Shown here: one piece after another, positions 1-8,300 of the stretch
Position numbering within the stretch: position 1 is the stretch's first letter
How the letters are laid out: each line of letters begins with the position of its first letter
Assembly: GCA_049416425.1 (NCBI GenBank)
Contig: JBMSHD010000050.1
Span: 1-15,177 of the forward strand
Direction: 5' to 3'
Origin: JBMSHD01 sp049416425
GTDB lineage: Bacteria; Pseudomonadota; Gammaproteobacteria; Francisellales; Francisellaceae
DNA length: 15,177 nt
Notes under the pieces: model-generated
Database searches by the model: none
What the model was told of the DNA's origin: nothing
What the model saw: only the letters and a program-made list of their open reading frames with translations
Made by a program: the position numbers and the translations under genes

Positions 1-30
1 AAGCCCTTATGGTTGCTGACTTCTAAGATT

Positions 31-642
31 TCAACTTACCAACTTGGGTATAGCGCTTCCACCATCGGCACTGTCAAATTGCAGGAGGTTTGTAGAAATC
101 GAGAAATCACCGACAAAGCCTGTGCGATTGCCGTTAATCATTTCCATCTCATTGAGTTCTGAGGCGGATAAAGCACGGATGTCCACCAGCGGAACATTCG
201 CCGTTTGAGAAGTCTCCACTTCAGCTTTAAGTCGGTAATCATTCGGCAGGTTATAATAGCCACGATAATTCAATGTGATATTGTTATCATTGTCACGGCT
301 TGTGGCATCGACTTCATAACGGCGCAGACCTTGTGCATTATACAACGAAGCGGTGAAAGGCACCGTCTCCCTGAAATGGTATTTAAGCTGCACGGCGATA
401 TTGCCATTTTGATATTCCAGCACCCCATTTTCAGGTAAGTCTAAAAATGCGGTTACGGGTATGTTAAGATAATCTTTCACGGCAAAAACGGCAGCATGAC
501 GAGTATTGCTGTAATGTGAAACAGCTTCTTTCTCGATGATGCTGATGCGCACTCTGTAGAGTAATGCCGCCGCTAGCAGTGAAACGGTGGCCACGATAAT
601 CAAAGCGATCACAAGCGCGCTGCCAAATTGCCGAGTCTTCAT
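31..642 (-). CDS. pilX: PilX-like type IV pilus minor pilin
   Basis: This is a 203-residue protein with the layout of a PilX/GspK-type minor pilin. It has a short basic leader (MKTRQFG), a likely prepilin peptidase cut after Gly7, then a hydrophobic helix of about 22 residues (SALVIALIIVATV...) and a soluble C-terminal domain. Minor pilins of this class prime assembly at the pilus tip. Position +5 after the cut is Ile rather than Glu, as is usual for PilX/GspK proteins. Its ATG overlaps the pilW stop in an ATGA arrangement (642-639), so it is probably translated by coupling; no strong Shine-Dalgarno is visible. It is third in a pilV-pilW-pilX run. The assignment rests on leader plus gene order, since the C-terminal domain of these proteins is poorly conserved. 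Confidence 0.75.
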   Translation of the reverse strand: MKTRQFGSALVIALIIVATVSLLAAALLYRVRISIIEKEAVSHYSNTRHAAVFAVKDYLNIPVTAFLDLPENGVLEYQNGNIAVQLKYHFRETVPFTASLYNAQGLRRYEVDATSRDNDNNITLNYRGYYNLPNDYRLKAEVETSQTANVPLVDIRALSASELNEMEMINGNRTGFVGDFSISTNLLQFDSADGGSAIPKLVS

Positions 643-1529
643 AATACATGATCTTTAATGCTGATAATCACAGTATAGTCAGTCCCATCAATCGTATAGT
701 CAAATGCCAATCCTTCGACGGCTTTATACCAGCTGGCGATATTGTCGTCACCAGCTGGTAAGAGCTCATGCCAGACCTGATCAAATGCACTGAAATAACG
801 GATGTTAAATTGGCTGATGCCTCGGATTAATTCCTGGGTATTGCCACCTGAGACATTGTAGTTATAAAGATAAAGTGAATAGATGGGCTCACCATTGACA
901 TCGGTCTTTTTCGTGTCACGAAGATAAAAAATATGCAGATAATATTGACCGATATAGCTACCGGCAGCAAATGCCACGCCAGGAGCATTGGCAAGATCTG
1001 CCACACCTGAGTGTGAACCCTCGTCACTGTAACAAAGAACCGCGGCATCAGTATCGATCAGGATAAGATAGTCTTTTTTACCGATATCCAATGCTGTTTC
1101 AAGCTCATTGACAGTTGCCGGAATAGCTGATGCGGTCAATTCACTAGCATAAGCACCCTGTACCATCAGCACCGATGATCCGGATACCCGATCATTCAAT
1201 GATATGCCTGAAATACTATCGGCGGCGTAGACCGGGGCATAATCAAGGGCATTAAACGACTGACCAGGTACGGCAATATATTTCAACTGCCACGGCCAAA
1301 AACCAGATGGAGCGGCAAAACCAGCCTCGGCAATGGCACGTCGAAATACCTGCGCTACCAGCTCGGAACGAGTGCTCTGATCAAGCCTGTCCATCGTTTT
1401 GGCATAGTGATGTGACACCAGCACATACAGTTTCAACCCAACAGCAGTAACAAACAGGCACAAGCTCATCCCCACCATCAGCTGAATAAGCGTCATGCCG
1501 CCCTGGCGAGTGCTAGATCGCCTCGACAC
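639..1529 (-). CDS. pilW: PilW-like type IV pilus minor pilin
   Basis: This 296-residue protein is PilW-like, a minor pilin of the type IV pilus initiation complex. The leader ends in RQGG, and the cut would fall after Gly11, giving a mature N-terminus MTLIQLMVG followed by a hydrophobic helix. Residue +5 is Gln16 where PilW normally has Glu (typical form LSLVELMV). The length fits PilW, which is usually near 250-350 residues. The start is GTG at 1529: an AAGGA Shine-Dalgarno (1540-1536) lies 6 nt upstream, inside the end of the preceding pilin gene, which it overlaps by 17 bp. It overlaps pilX by 4 bp, so the three genes are very probably one transcript. The C-terminal half is beta-rich and shows no motif I can name. 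Confidence 0.8.
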   Translation of the reverse strand: MSRRSSTRQGGMTLIQLMVGMSLCLFVTAVGLKLYVLVSHHYAKTMDRLDQSTRSELVAQVFRRAIAEAGFAAPSGFWPWQLKYIAVPGQSFNALDYAPVYAADSISGISLNDRVSGSSVLMVQGAYASELTASAIPATVNELETALDIGKKDYLILIDTDAAVLCYSDEGSHSGVADLANAPGVAFAAGSYIGQYYLHIFYLRDTKKTDVNGEPIYSLYLYNYNVSGGNTQELIRGISQFNIRYFSAFDQVWHELLPAGDDNIASWYKAVEGLAFDYTIDGTDYTVIISIKDHVL

Positions 1530-1824
1530 TGATTATCCTTGACTCAATGACATCTGGATTTGTCCGCTTAGCACGAAGTCTCCCATCTTGAAGATTGAAG
1601 GCGATAGCATCCTCACTTGATACATCAAGCACCCCCGTCATCCATGATGACTCAAGTCGATTATCGAGCATCCTGCCCATGACGCTCGAGCTTTCCACTC
1701 GCTGTGCCGTGTTAATACCAGAGAGCATCACTCCCAAAAATGAAACAAAGACAAACACGCTGATCAAAAGCGCAATTAAGGCATCGATAAGCCCAAAACC
1801 ATGCTGGCAGCGTCTTCTTAACAT
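1513..1824 (-). CDS. pilV: PilV-like minor pilin, short
   Basis: This 103-residue protein has a class III prepilin leader: MLRRRCQHG, with the cut predicted after Gly9, then FGLIDALIALLISVFVF. This resembles PilV (typical mature start FSLIEVLVAL), with Asp in place of Glu at +5. It is first in the order pilV-pilW-pilX, which supports the name. It is shorter than usual for PilV (about 150-180 residues), so the C-terminal globular part is small; there is no internal sign of truncation, and its stop overlaps the pilW start. A weak AGG lies about 10 nt upstream of the ATG, within the 9-bp gap and end of the preceding enzyme gene. FimT/GspH-like or another minor pilin would be alternative names. 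Confidence 0.65.
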   Translation of the reverse strand: MLRRRCQHGFGLIDALIALLISVFVFVSFLGVMLSGINTAQRVESSSVMGRMLDNRLESSWMTGVLDVSSEDAIAFNLQDGRLRAKRTNPDVIESRIISVEAI

Positions 1825-1833
1825 TCTGGCAAC

Positions 1834-3663
1834 CTACTTGAGTTTATCCTTTAAAAAGCGATCAATGCGCTGATACAGCACTTGACACTCCTCGGGAACC
1901 AGTTTGGCAAAATTAATAAAACCATGGATCATATTATCAAAATGATAATGGTGCATCTCCACACCGGCACTTTCCAGTTTTTGAGCGAAAAGAAGCCCTT
2001 CATCCCGCAATGGATCATAGCCTGCGGTGATGACAAATGTGCGTGGAAATAAAGAGACATCACGAATATAAAACGGCGAGATCGCCGGGTCTTTTTTATC
2101 GATGTCAGCAGGCAGATACTGGGCATTGTACCAGCGCACTTTTTCAGCATCCAGCGAGTACCCCTGAGCAAATTCCTGCATTGACCGCGTCTCATGCGTC
2201 AAGTCCGTCGTCGGATAAATCAGCACCAGATTATCGATCTTAAACGCGTTCGATTCACGCGATTTTTCTGCCGCCAGAGCCACCAGGTTCGCTCCGGCAC
2301 TATCACCAATCAGACTAAAATCATCTGTACTTCCCTTAATGTCTGCCGCATGCTTGTAAATCCAAAGCGCGACCTCATAGACATCGTCTAGCCCTTGCGG
2401 ATAGGGATGCTCCGGTGCCAATCGGTACTCAACCGAGACCACAATGCGATCCGTGGCATATGCTAAAGCACGACAAGGGTCATCAAACGAATCAATACTG
2501 CCTGAGATAAAACCGCCGCCATGCGCATAAACCACAATCGGCAAATGTCGAGCTGGATCAGGGTGATAAAGCCGTACATCAACCTCATGCTCTTTCAGCT
2601 TGACGCTGAAATCCCTGACCGAGGCGATGGCAATTTTTTCTCCGCCATAAAGACTCAATGAACTTGCTGATTTTCGAGCTGAGGCCAGCGTTTCCACCAT
2701 ATCCTTACGATACTTATTGATGAAATTCAACAGATCCTGAAGCTTCTTTGGAATCGGTTTTAAATCATGATAAAGTGTCAGCTCGTAGCGCGCTTTAGCG
2801 ACCGGCTCAATGATGCGGCTGTTGCTTTTAGCCAAAACATCAAACCAGCTGGCCTGTCTTGGAGTCAGCCTGTTGCTCATCATAGCCATGCTTGCGGCCA
2901 CCCCCTGCTGATTGCAATCATCGTTGGCATAGTCAATCAGCTTATTGACAACCCATTGCGCCATCGATCTGGCTTTATCATAATTACCATGGCGGATCTC
3001 CAGAATGCAATCGATATTCTCGATATCATTCCCCCATGGCACATAATCGACAATAAAATGACAGGGCAGATAATGAATTCCGGCTTCTCGCGCTAATGCA
3101 AACTCGGGAAAAGCCGTCATGCCTATGATGCCTCCTCCCATCGACTGATAGCATCTGGCATCGAGCATGGTGGGAAACTGAGGCCCTTCGATGCAGACAT
3201 AGGCCTGACCAAAATGCATGTCAAATGCAAACTGAGCCTTCTGTGCTTTCAAGCTTTCAGCGGCCTCCTCGCTGATCGGATGCGTCAAAGAGACATAGGT
3301 AAGAATACCGTCATCGCAAAACGTCGATACGCGATTGCCACGCGTACGATCGATATACTGATAAGGCACCACCATATCTCCGGGTTTTAATTCCTCTCTC
3401 AAACTTCTGACTGACGATAAGGCTAAAATTGCGGTGGCGCCATATTTTTTCAGGGCATAAATATTGGCCTGATAGTTGATTTTGCCCGGCAACAGATTTT
3501 CATTCTGCCCGGTTCGGCACAGAAACAATGCCTCTTGTCCACCGACTTTAATTCGATATAATCCATTTGAACAGAGACCAAACGGGGTCTCTCTGGCAAG
3601 TGTCTCTATGATTTCAAACTCATCAAAACTCTCAAAACCGCTGCTACCAATAATTGCCCACAT
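1834..3663 (-). CDS. Fused MTAP/PNP-like phosphorylase and HSL-type esterase
   Basis: Taken from the ATG at 3663 the protein is 609 residues. Residues 1-245 resemble methylthioadenosine/purine nucleoside phosphorylases: MWAIIGSSGF glycine loop, PGKINYQANI (59-68), SLREELKPGDMVVPYQYIDRTRG, YVCIEGPQFPT (155-165), GMTAFPE (181-187), and VDYVPWG (205-211). Residues 330-609 are an alpha/beta-hydrolase of the hormone-sensitive-lipase type: oxyanion HGGG (381-384), EYRLAPEHPYP, nucleophile motif GDSAG with Ser455, Asp550 in GYDPLRDE and His580 in MIHGF, a complete catalytic triad. The start was chosen because phosphorylases begin directly at the IIGGSG loop. The open frame extends 25 codons further to an ATG at 3738, but no good Shine-Dalgarno favours either start. 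Several phosphorylase active-site residues are changed, so the N-terminal half may be inactive or altered. Substrates are unknown. Its stop lies 9 bp before the pilin genes on the same strand. Confidence 0.85.
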   Translation of the reverse strand: MWAIIGSSGFESFDEFEIIETLARETPFGLCSNGLYRIKVGGQEALFLCRTGQNENLLPGKINYQANIYALKKYGATAILALSSVRSLREELKPGDMVVPYQYIDRTRGNRVSTFCDDGILTYVSLTHPISEEAAESLKAQKAQFAFDMHFGQAYVCIEGPQFPTMLDARCYQSMGGGIIGMTAFPEFALAREAGIHYLPCHFIVDYVPWGNDIENIDCILEIRHGNYDKARSMAQWVVNKLIDYANDDCNQQGVAASMAMMSNRLTPRQASWFDVLAKSNSRIIEPVAKARYELTLYHDLKPIPKKLQDLLNFINKYRKDMVETLASARKSASSLSLYGGEKIAIASVRDFSVKLKEHEVDVRLYHPDPARHLPIVVYAHGGGFISGSIDSFDDPCRALAYATDRIVVSVEYRLAPEHPYPQGLDDVYEVALWIYKHAADIKGSTDDFSLIGDSAGANLVALAAEKSRESNAFKIDNLVLIYPTTDLTHETRSMQEFAQGYSLDAEKVRWYNAQYLPADIDKKDPAISPFYIRDVSLFPRTFVITAGYDPLRDEGLLFAQKLESAGVEMHHYHFDNMIHGFINFAKLVPEECQVLYQRIDRFLKDKLK

Positions 3664-3830
3664 AGTTAACGATATCCATACACCATTTTTTAGATATATT
3701 AGCAAACAGTCATCAGAGTTCAACTGCGTAGCAGGCATTTGTGGAAAAATTGCTCTTGATCAAACAAGATGCTATCACGGACTTTGGCAGACGAAAACGC
3801 CAATCTGATCATGGTAAAATACCCTGTTAA

Positions 3831-3863
3831 TGGTATAATAAGCCCTCAGAGAACTCAAGGAGG
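3831..3863 (+). promoter_or_regulatory. folD extended -10 promoter and Shine-Dalgarno
   Basis: TGGTATAAT at 3831-3839 is a perfect -10 hexamer with the extended TGn motif; no good -35 is found 16-18 nt upstream, which is normal for extended -10 promoters. AAGGAGG at 3857-3863 lies 9 nt before the folD ATG and is a near-ideal ribosome binding site. Transcription would start near 3846, giving a leader of under 30 nt. The 3739-3872 gap is divergent: it must also hold the promoter of the fused phosphorylase-esterase gene, for which I see no clear hexamers. Confidence 0.65.
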
Positions 3864-3872
3864 TTTTATTTT

Positions 3873-4760
3873 ATGCAGCATCAGGCGCATATAATCGATG
3901 GCAAAGCCATCTCACTGACGCTTCGCCAGCAGATCAAACAACAGGTTGATCAACGCATCCGTCAAGGTTTAAGGCTCCCAGGGCTAGCTGTTATTATCGT
4001 CGGTGATGATCCAGCATCTCAAATCTATGTCAAAAACAAACGAAAGGCCTGTGATGAAGTCGGCTTCATTTCAAAAAACCACGATTTGCCAGCCAGCACT
4101 ACTGAGACGGAACTTCTTGATCTGATCTCAACGTTAAACGATGATGAAAACATTGATGGAATTCTTGTTCAACTTCCATTACCCAAACACATAAACAGTG
4201 AAAAAATACTGGAATCTATCCGCCCTGATAAAGATGTGGACGGGTTTCATCCTTATAATATCGGTCGTCTGGCACAGAAAAATCCATTGCTTCGTCCCTG
4301 CACGCCGAAAGGAGTCATGAATTTGTTGCAGACCGTCACAACGAATTTAAAAGGTCAACATGCCGTTGTTGTCGGAGCATCTAACATCGTTGGTCGCCCG
4401 ATGATGCTTGAGTTGATACTGGCAGGCTGCACGGTGACGATCTGTCACCGCTTCACCACCGATCTTATTGAAAATTTACAACGTGCCGATATCGTTATCG
4501 CCGCCGTCGGCAAACCCGAGTTTATCAAAGCACAATGGTTAAAACCCGGCTGTATCGTGATCGATATCGGCATCAATCGCCTTCATAACGGCAATATTGT
4601 TGGTGATGTTGAATATGATAAAGCCCTGAACATTGCCTCCTATATCACCCCAGTACCAGGCGGTGTGGGACCGATGACCATTGCTACCTTACTGGAGAAT
4701 ACGCTGTTTGCCTGTCAGCATCTTCATGATCCCTCCTGTGCAACAAGTACAGCGATATGA
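3873..4760 (+). CDS. folD: FolD bifunctional methylene-THF dehydrogenase/cyclohydrolase
   Basis: This 295-residue protein is FolD, which converts 5,10-methylene-tetrahydrofolate to 10-formyl-tetrahydrofolate with reduction of NADP+, feeding purine and formyl-methionine synthesis in the cytoplasm. Family motifs are intact and in order: Tyr52 and catalytic Lys56 in IYVKNKRKAC, QLPLPKHI (100-107), DKDVDGFHP (119-127), the dinucleotide-binding segment GASNIVGRPM (168-177), and PVPGGVGPMT (260-269). Length is normal for the family (about 280-300). The ATG is fixed by the AAGGAGG site 9 nt upstream. A Sel1-repeat gene follows after 9 bp and is probably co-transcribed. The last 15 or so residues after the final helix are a short non-conserved tail. 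Confidence 0.97.
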   Translation: MQHQAHIIDGKAISLTLRQQIKQQVDQRIRQGLRLPGLAVIIVGDDPASQIYVKNKRKACDEVGFISKNHDLPASTTETELLDLISTLNDDENIDGILVQLPLPKHINSEKILESIRPDKDVDGFHPYNIGRLAQKNPLLRPCTPKGVMNLLQTVTTNLKGQHAVVVGASNIVGRPMMLELILAGCTVTICHRFTTDLIENLQRADIVIAAVGKPEFIKAQWLKPGCIVIDIGINRLHNGNIVGDVEYDKALNIASYITPVPGGVGPMTIATLLENTLFACQHLHDPSCATSTAI

Positions 4761-4769
4761 GATTGACAC

Positions 4770-5312
4770 ATGACAAAACGTTTTTTCATCTTCAGTCTCA
4801 TATTCATTATACTGATCGTTGGCTTACTTATCTTCACAGCCAAACAACCCGAAACTGATTTGCCATCCTTTACATCAGTGCCGACAGCAAAGACTGAAGC
4901 AGACAATAAATCACAGCATGACCATCATTTTCTAAATACCAGCTTAAGCCCCAAAGCCGCGTTTGAACTCGGTATTTACTATACAAAAAACAAGTCAGAG
5001 AATAAAAGTAGTCTTAAAAAAGCCATTGACTATATTCAGTATTCAGCTGCCACTGGCTATGCTGAGGCTCAATTCAAACTGGGGCTGATGTATTTTCAGG
5101 GCATTGCTCTGCCAGCCAATCAGGCCGTTGGTTTTTACTGGATTAAGAAAGCAGCCGAAAACAATTATCCTGAGGCGCAACTCTATCTGGCCTATATGTA
5201 TAAAAACGGCATTGGTACCCGAGTCAATATGTTCCAATATGCCTACTGGCTTGATCGCGCCCGTGATAATGGCATCGTCAATCCATCGATTGTCGGAATT
5301 ATGCACGCTTAA
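4770..5312 (+). CDS. Membrane-anchored Sel1-repeat protein
   Basis: This 180-residue protein has an N-terminal hydrophobic helix after MTKR (residues 5-23), best read as an uncleaved membrane anchor or a signal peptide, then a polar linker (25-60). Three Sel1-like repeats follow: a degenerate one at 61-97, then 98-133 (AEAQFKLGLMYFQG...) and 134-169 (PEAQLYLAYMYKNGIG...). Sel1 repeats are TPR-like helical pairs that bind proteins, so a periplasmic scaffold role is plausible, but no partner can be read from the sequence. The ribosome binding site is weak, only GAG about 9-11 nt before the ATG, and the folD stop is 9 bp away, so translation probably depends on folD. The gene converges on the Rhs gene with 20 bp between stops and no clear terminator. 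Confidence 0.85.
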   Translation: MTKRFFIFSLIFIILIVGLLIFTAKQPETDLPSFTSVPTAKTEADNKSQHDHHFLNTSLSPKAAFELGIYYTKNKSENKSSLKKAIDYIQYSAATGYAEAQFKLGLMYFQGIALPANQAVGFYWIKKAAENNYPEAQLYLAYMYKNGIGTRVNMFQYAYWLDRARDNGIVNPSIVGIMHA

Positions 5313-5332
5313 GCGGATACGTTTATAACCTG

Positions 5333-8300
5333 TTATATATTAGCAACAGTCACACCCGTATTTGCTACTAATACATTAACATTATTGTTGATTTCAGGAG
5401 CTTCATAGACTGGAGTCATTACAGCAGCAGCTCCAGGCGCTGCCCAATAAGTTAATCCATTCATCCGCATATAATGCGCTCTGAAAACATCGGCGGCCAG
5501 CGTCTTATTCGATATCGGAATGGTTCTTGTCCCAGTCACATTTAAACGACCGTTTCCAGCTCTCGTATTCACAGCAACATTCTGAGTTGGTCTCAAGCCT
5601 CCCCAGTTATATCCCCAACGCCAATGATTTTGAAATCCTCCTCTGAAGTTCCAGTTTTTAAAAATTCCAAATGGATTAAACCCTCTTAAATATGTCTTAA
5701 GCCGACTTTCAGGTTGACGATTAATCATCTCTCCAATTGTGCCATTTATGCCGATATCAGCAATTGTCCGTCCTGCTTGAGCTCCTATTCGCGTCCAATC
5801 CCCATCTTTTGAAGTCTGATACATTTTCAGAGAGAAGAAAAGTGCCCGATCCCAAAATACATTTGATGGCAAAACAGCTTGAGCTAGATCCGCTAAAATA
5901 AGCATTGTCCATACAATCGATTCATCACTGCTATTGCCTGAGAATAGAGTTTTTCCTCGGGCCGTTTCAAATGCAGTTGCCCATATCATCGTCGTTAGAT
6001 ACCCATAAGGTAGAAAAGCAAGCGCAATACCAACAGACATACGAATAATCATCATCGTATCATCAGCTTTAATGGCAAAATACAATCCCAAGCCACCAAG
6101 AGTCAGGCTATTGGCAAATCCGAAGCTAAATCCCAACATAAACTCCATGCCATCGCTAAAAACATCTGGAATTGATAAATCCAGTTCCCAAAGATTATCC
6201 TGTCTCGATAGAATATCAATGGCATATCCACCGCTTGGATCTGTTTTATTCATAGCATTATTTTCATAGGCGGCAAAACCATTTATCACCGGAGCATGTC
6301 GGTAATCATAGGATGTAAAGCGCCCAGTAGTGGTGTCATAAACCCGATAACCGTTATCAGAAATGTAGAGTTTGGCTATTCCTGAATCTGGAAGTGGTTT
6401 CAGATTTTTATAAAGATCTTGAATGAAAAACTGAGGAGCGGCCATCAGTCCAAAAGTTTCTTTACGAATATCACTGCCAAAGGGAGAGCGTAAGAGACGA
6501 TAACCGGAATAATTCCCCTGATAATGCGTCATGTTAAACGCCTGTGTGCCGGTGACATCATTCAAAGCAATCACGCTGAGATTCGGTATCGCTGTCTGAC
6601 CATCAAAACTGGCTTCAATCAAATTAAAACCGTCACCCAAATCAGAACTTCGGATAACATAACCGCCCTCGCTAAATCTCTGACAAGATTGACCGGTCTG
6701 GCATTTTATATCATAGACATATTCAAGTGTTCCCAAATAAGGCACGGCAACACGCGCAACTTTATAGTGAGATGTTTCATCGTCATACTGCTCATAATCC
6801 CACTGCAAAAGTGCACTGCGACCGAGTTTATAGACAGCCGGGGTAGACTGTTGCATCGGCGTTTTATAGATTCGCAAGGCATCAAAATGATTCTCTGTCG
6901 TGTAATCCAACTCAAGCTTTGTCGAATCGTCCGCTGATATACGCGTAATATTTCCAAGCCCTTTAGCATCAAGTTGGTATTGGAGCTCCGAGTTAGGTTT
7001 TAAATGATTGGAGCTTGTCGATACGGTTTTGGTATTAAGGTTAAAATCCTTGGCAATAGGCTGATAGTTTATTGTTGCAGCCGCATAGGTATTTTGCGTA
7101 TTACCAAACGTATCGTATCGATAGCTGACGACATCAGCTTGATTCAATGAAAAATTCACCAATTCATGATCTGCGTTTAAGGTAAAATCCATCACATCCT
7201 GCTGATTCACCAAATGCATGATCTGATTCATATAGTCATAACCGTATCTATACTGCTGCTGCAATACACCATCTGCCTGACGTATCTGTGTGTCTATCAG
7301 TCGGTTATACCTATCATATTGATAGTCAATCGTCGCCACGGTCGTTCCGTTATTGATTATTTTCTCTCGCGCCAGCAATCCTAGACTGTTATATAACCAG
7401 ATTTTCTTCTGTGGCCCTACTGTCATTGATTTTAACTTTCCGTTATCGATCCCCGCACTGTCATAGTATTCATAGCTGACCTTAAGTGGATGATTAAAAA
7501 TCATCAAATCAACCTGTATCAGACGTCGATAACGATCATAATGATAATTGGCATCGTACTCTCCAGCATATCCACTCTCAATGCCATTTGGATATAATCT
7601 ATAATGGTAGGTTAACAGCTGACCAGCGGCATTGTAATCCATATCAACTTTGCCGTACTCAGGGTTTTTCGTATTCATCATCAAATCGGTGATGCGTTTG
7701 ATCCTCCCCTCTTCAGTATACTCATAGGCAAGATCATAGTTTAACTGACCATTATCCGAGCGGCGCTGCTCTTCCAGTGGTAAGTCAGTGTCAGGCAGAT
7801 AACTGTAGGTTGTTGTATAGCCATTGCTTTCACTCTGACGTGTCTTTCTGCCTTTATCATCGTACTCAAATATTTTTTTCTCAATAAGACCGGGGCCAGA
7901 TTCTAAAGCAGTAACAACTTCCTGATCATCACTGTCAAAAACACGACGATAGTATGGATAGAACTGCTGATCATTCTGTGGTTGATAGGCTTTCAACGCT
8001 TTTTCACCGGTTGGTGAATAAAAGGTATAATCTTTTGCTCCATGGACGCCGGTTTGAACGGTTGGCAGCCCTCTGACATTATACTTTTGGGTGATTATCC
8101 CTTGACTATTCTCTATAGCCGTCACCCTATTCTGTGCATCAAAGGTATAGTGAGTTGCCTCATTTGCATTTGCAATCAGCTGTTTAAGATAATCGCTGCC
8201 AATCATCGCCTGATTTAATGCCTCTATGCTAATCCTATCGGAAGGAATGAGATAACTGGCCAGTTTATTCTGTAGATTATCCAATGAAAAAACATCAAGC

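Noticed and set aside
1..30. Start of a pilY1 gene at the left edge
   Set aside because: An AAGG on the minus strand could be its ribosome site, but no start codon lies within the window.
2767..3096. Plus-strand 109-codon frame within the phosphorylase-esterase gene
   Set aside because: It lies wholly antisense to a well-supported enzyme gene and shows no motif or start signal.
5324..5337. TATAAC-CT-GTTATA between the convergent folD-sel1 and Rhs genes as a terminator
   Set aside because: Six AT-rich pairs without a GC stem or a T run are too weak.
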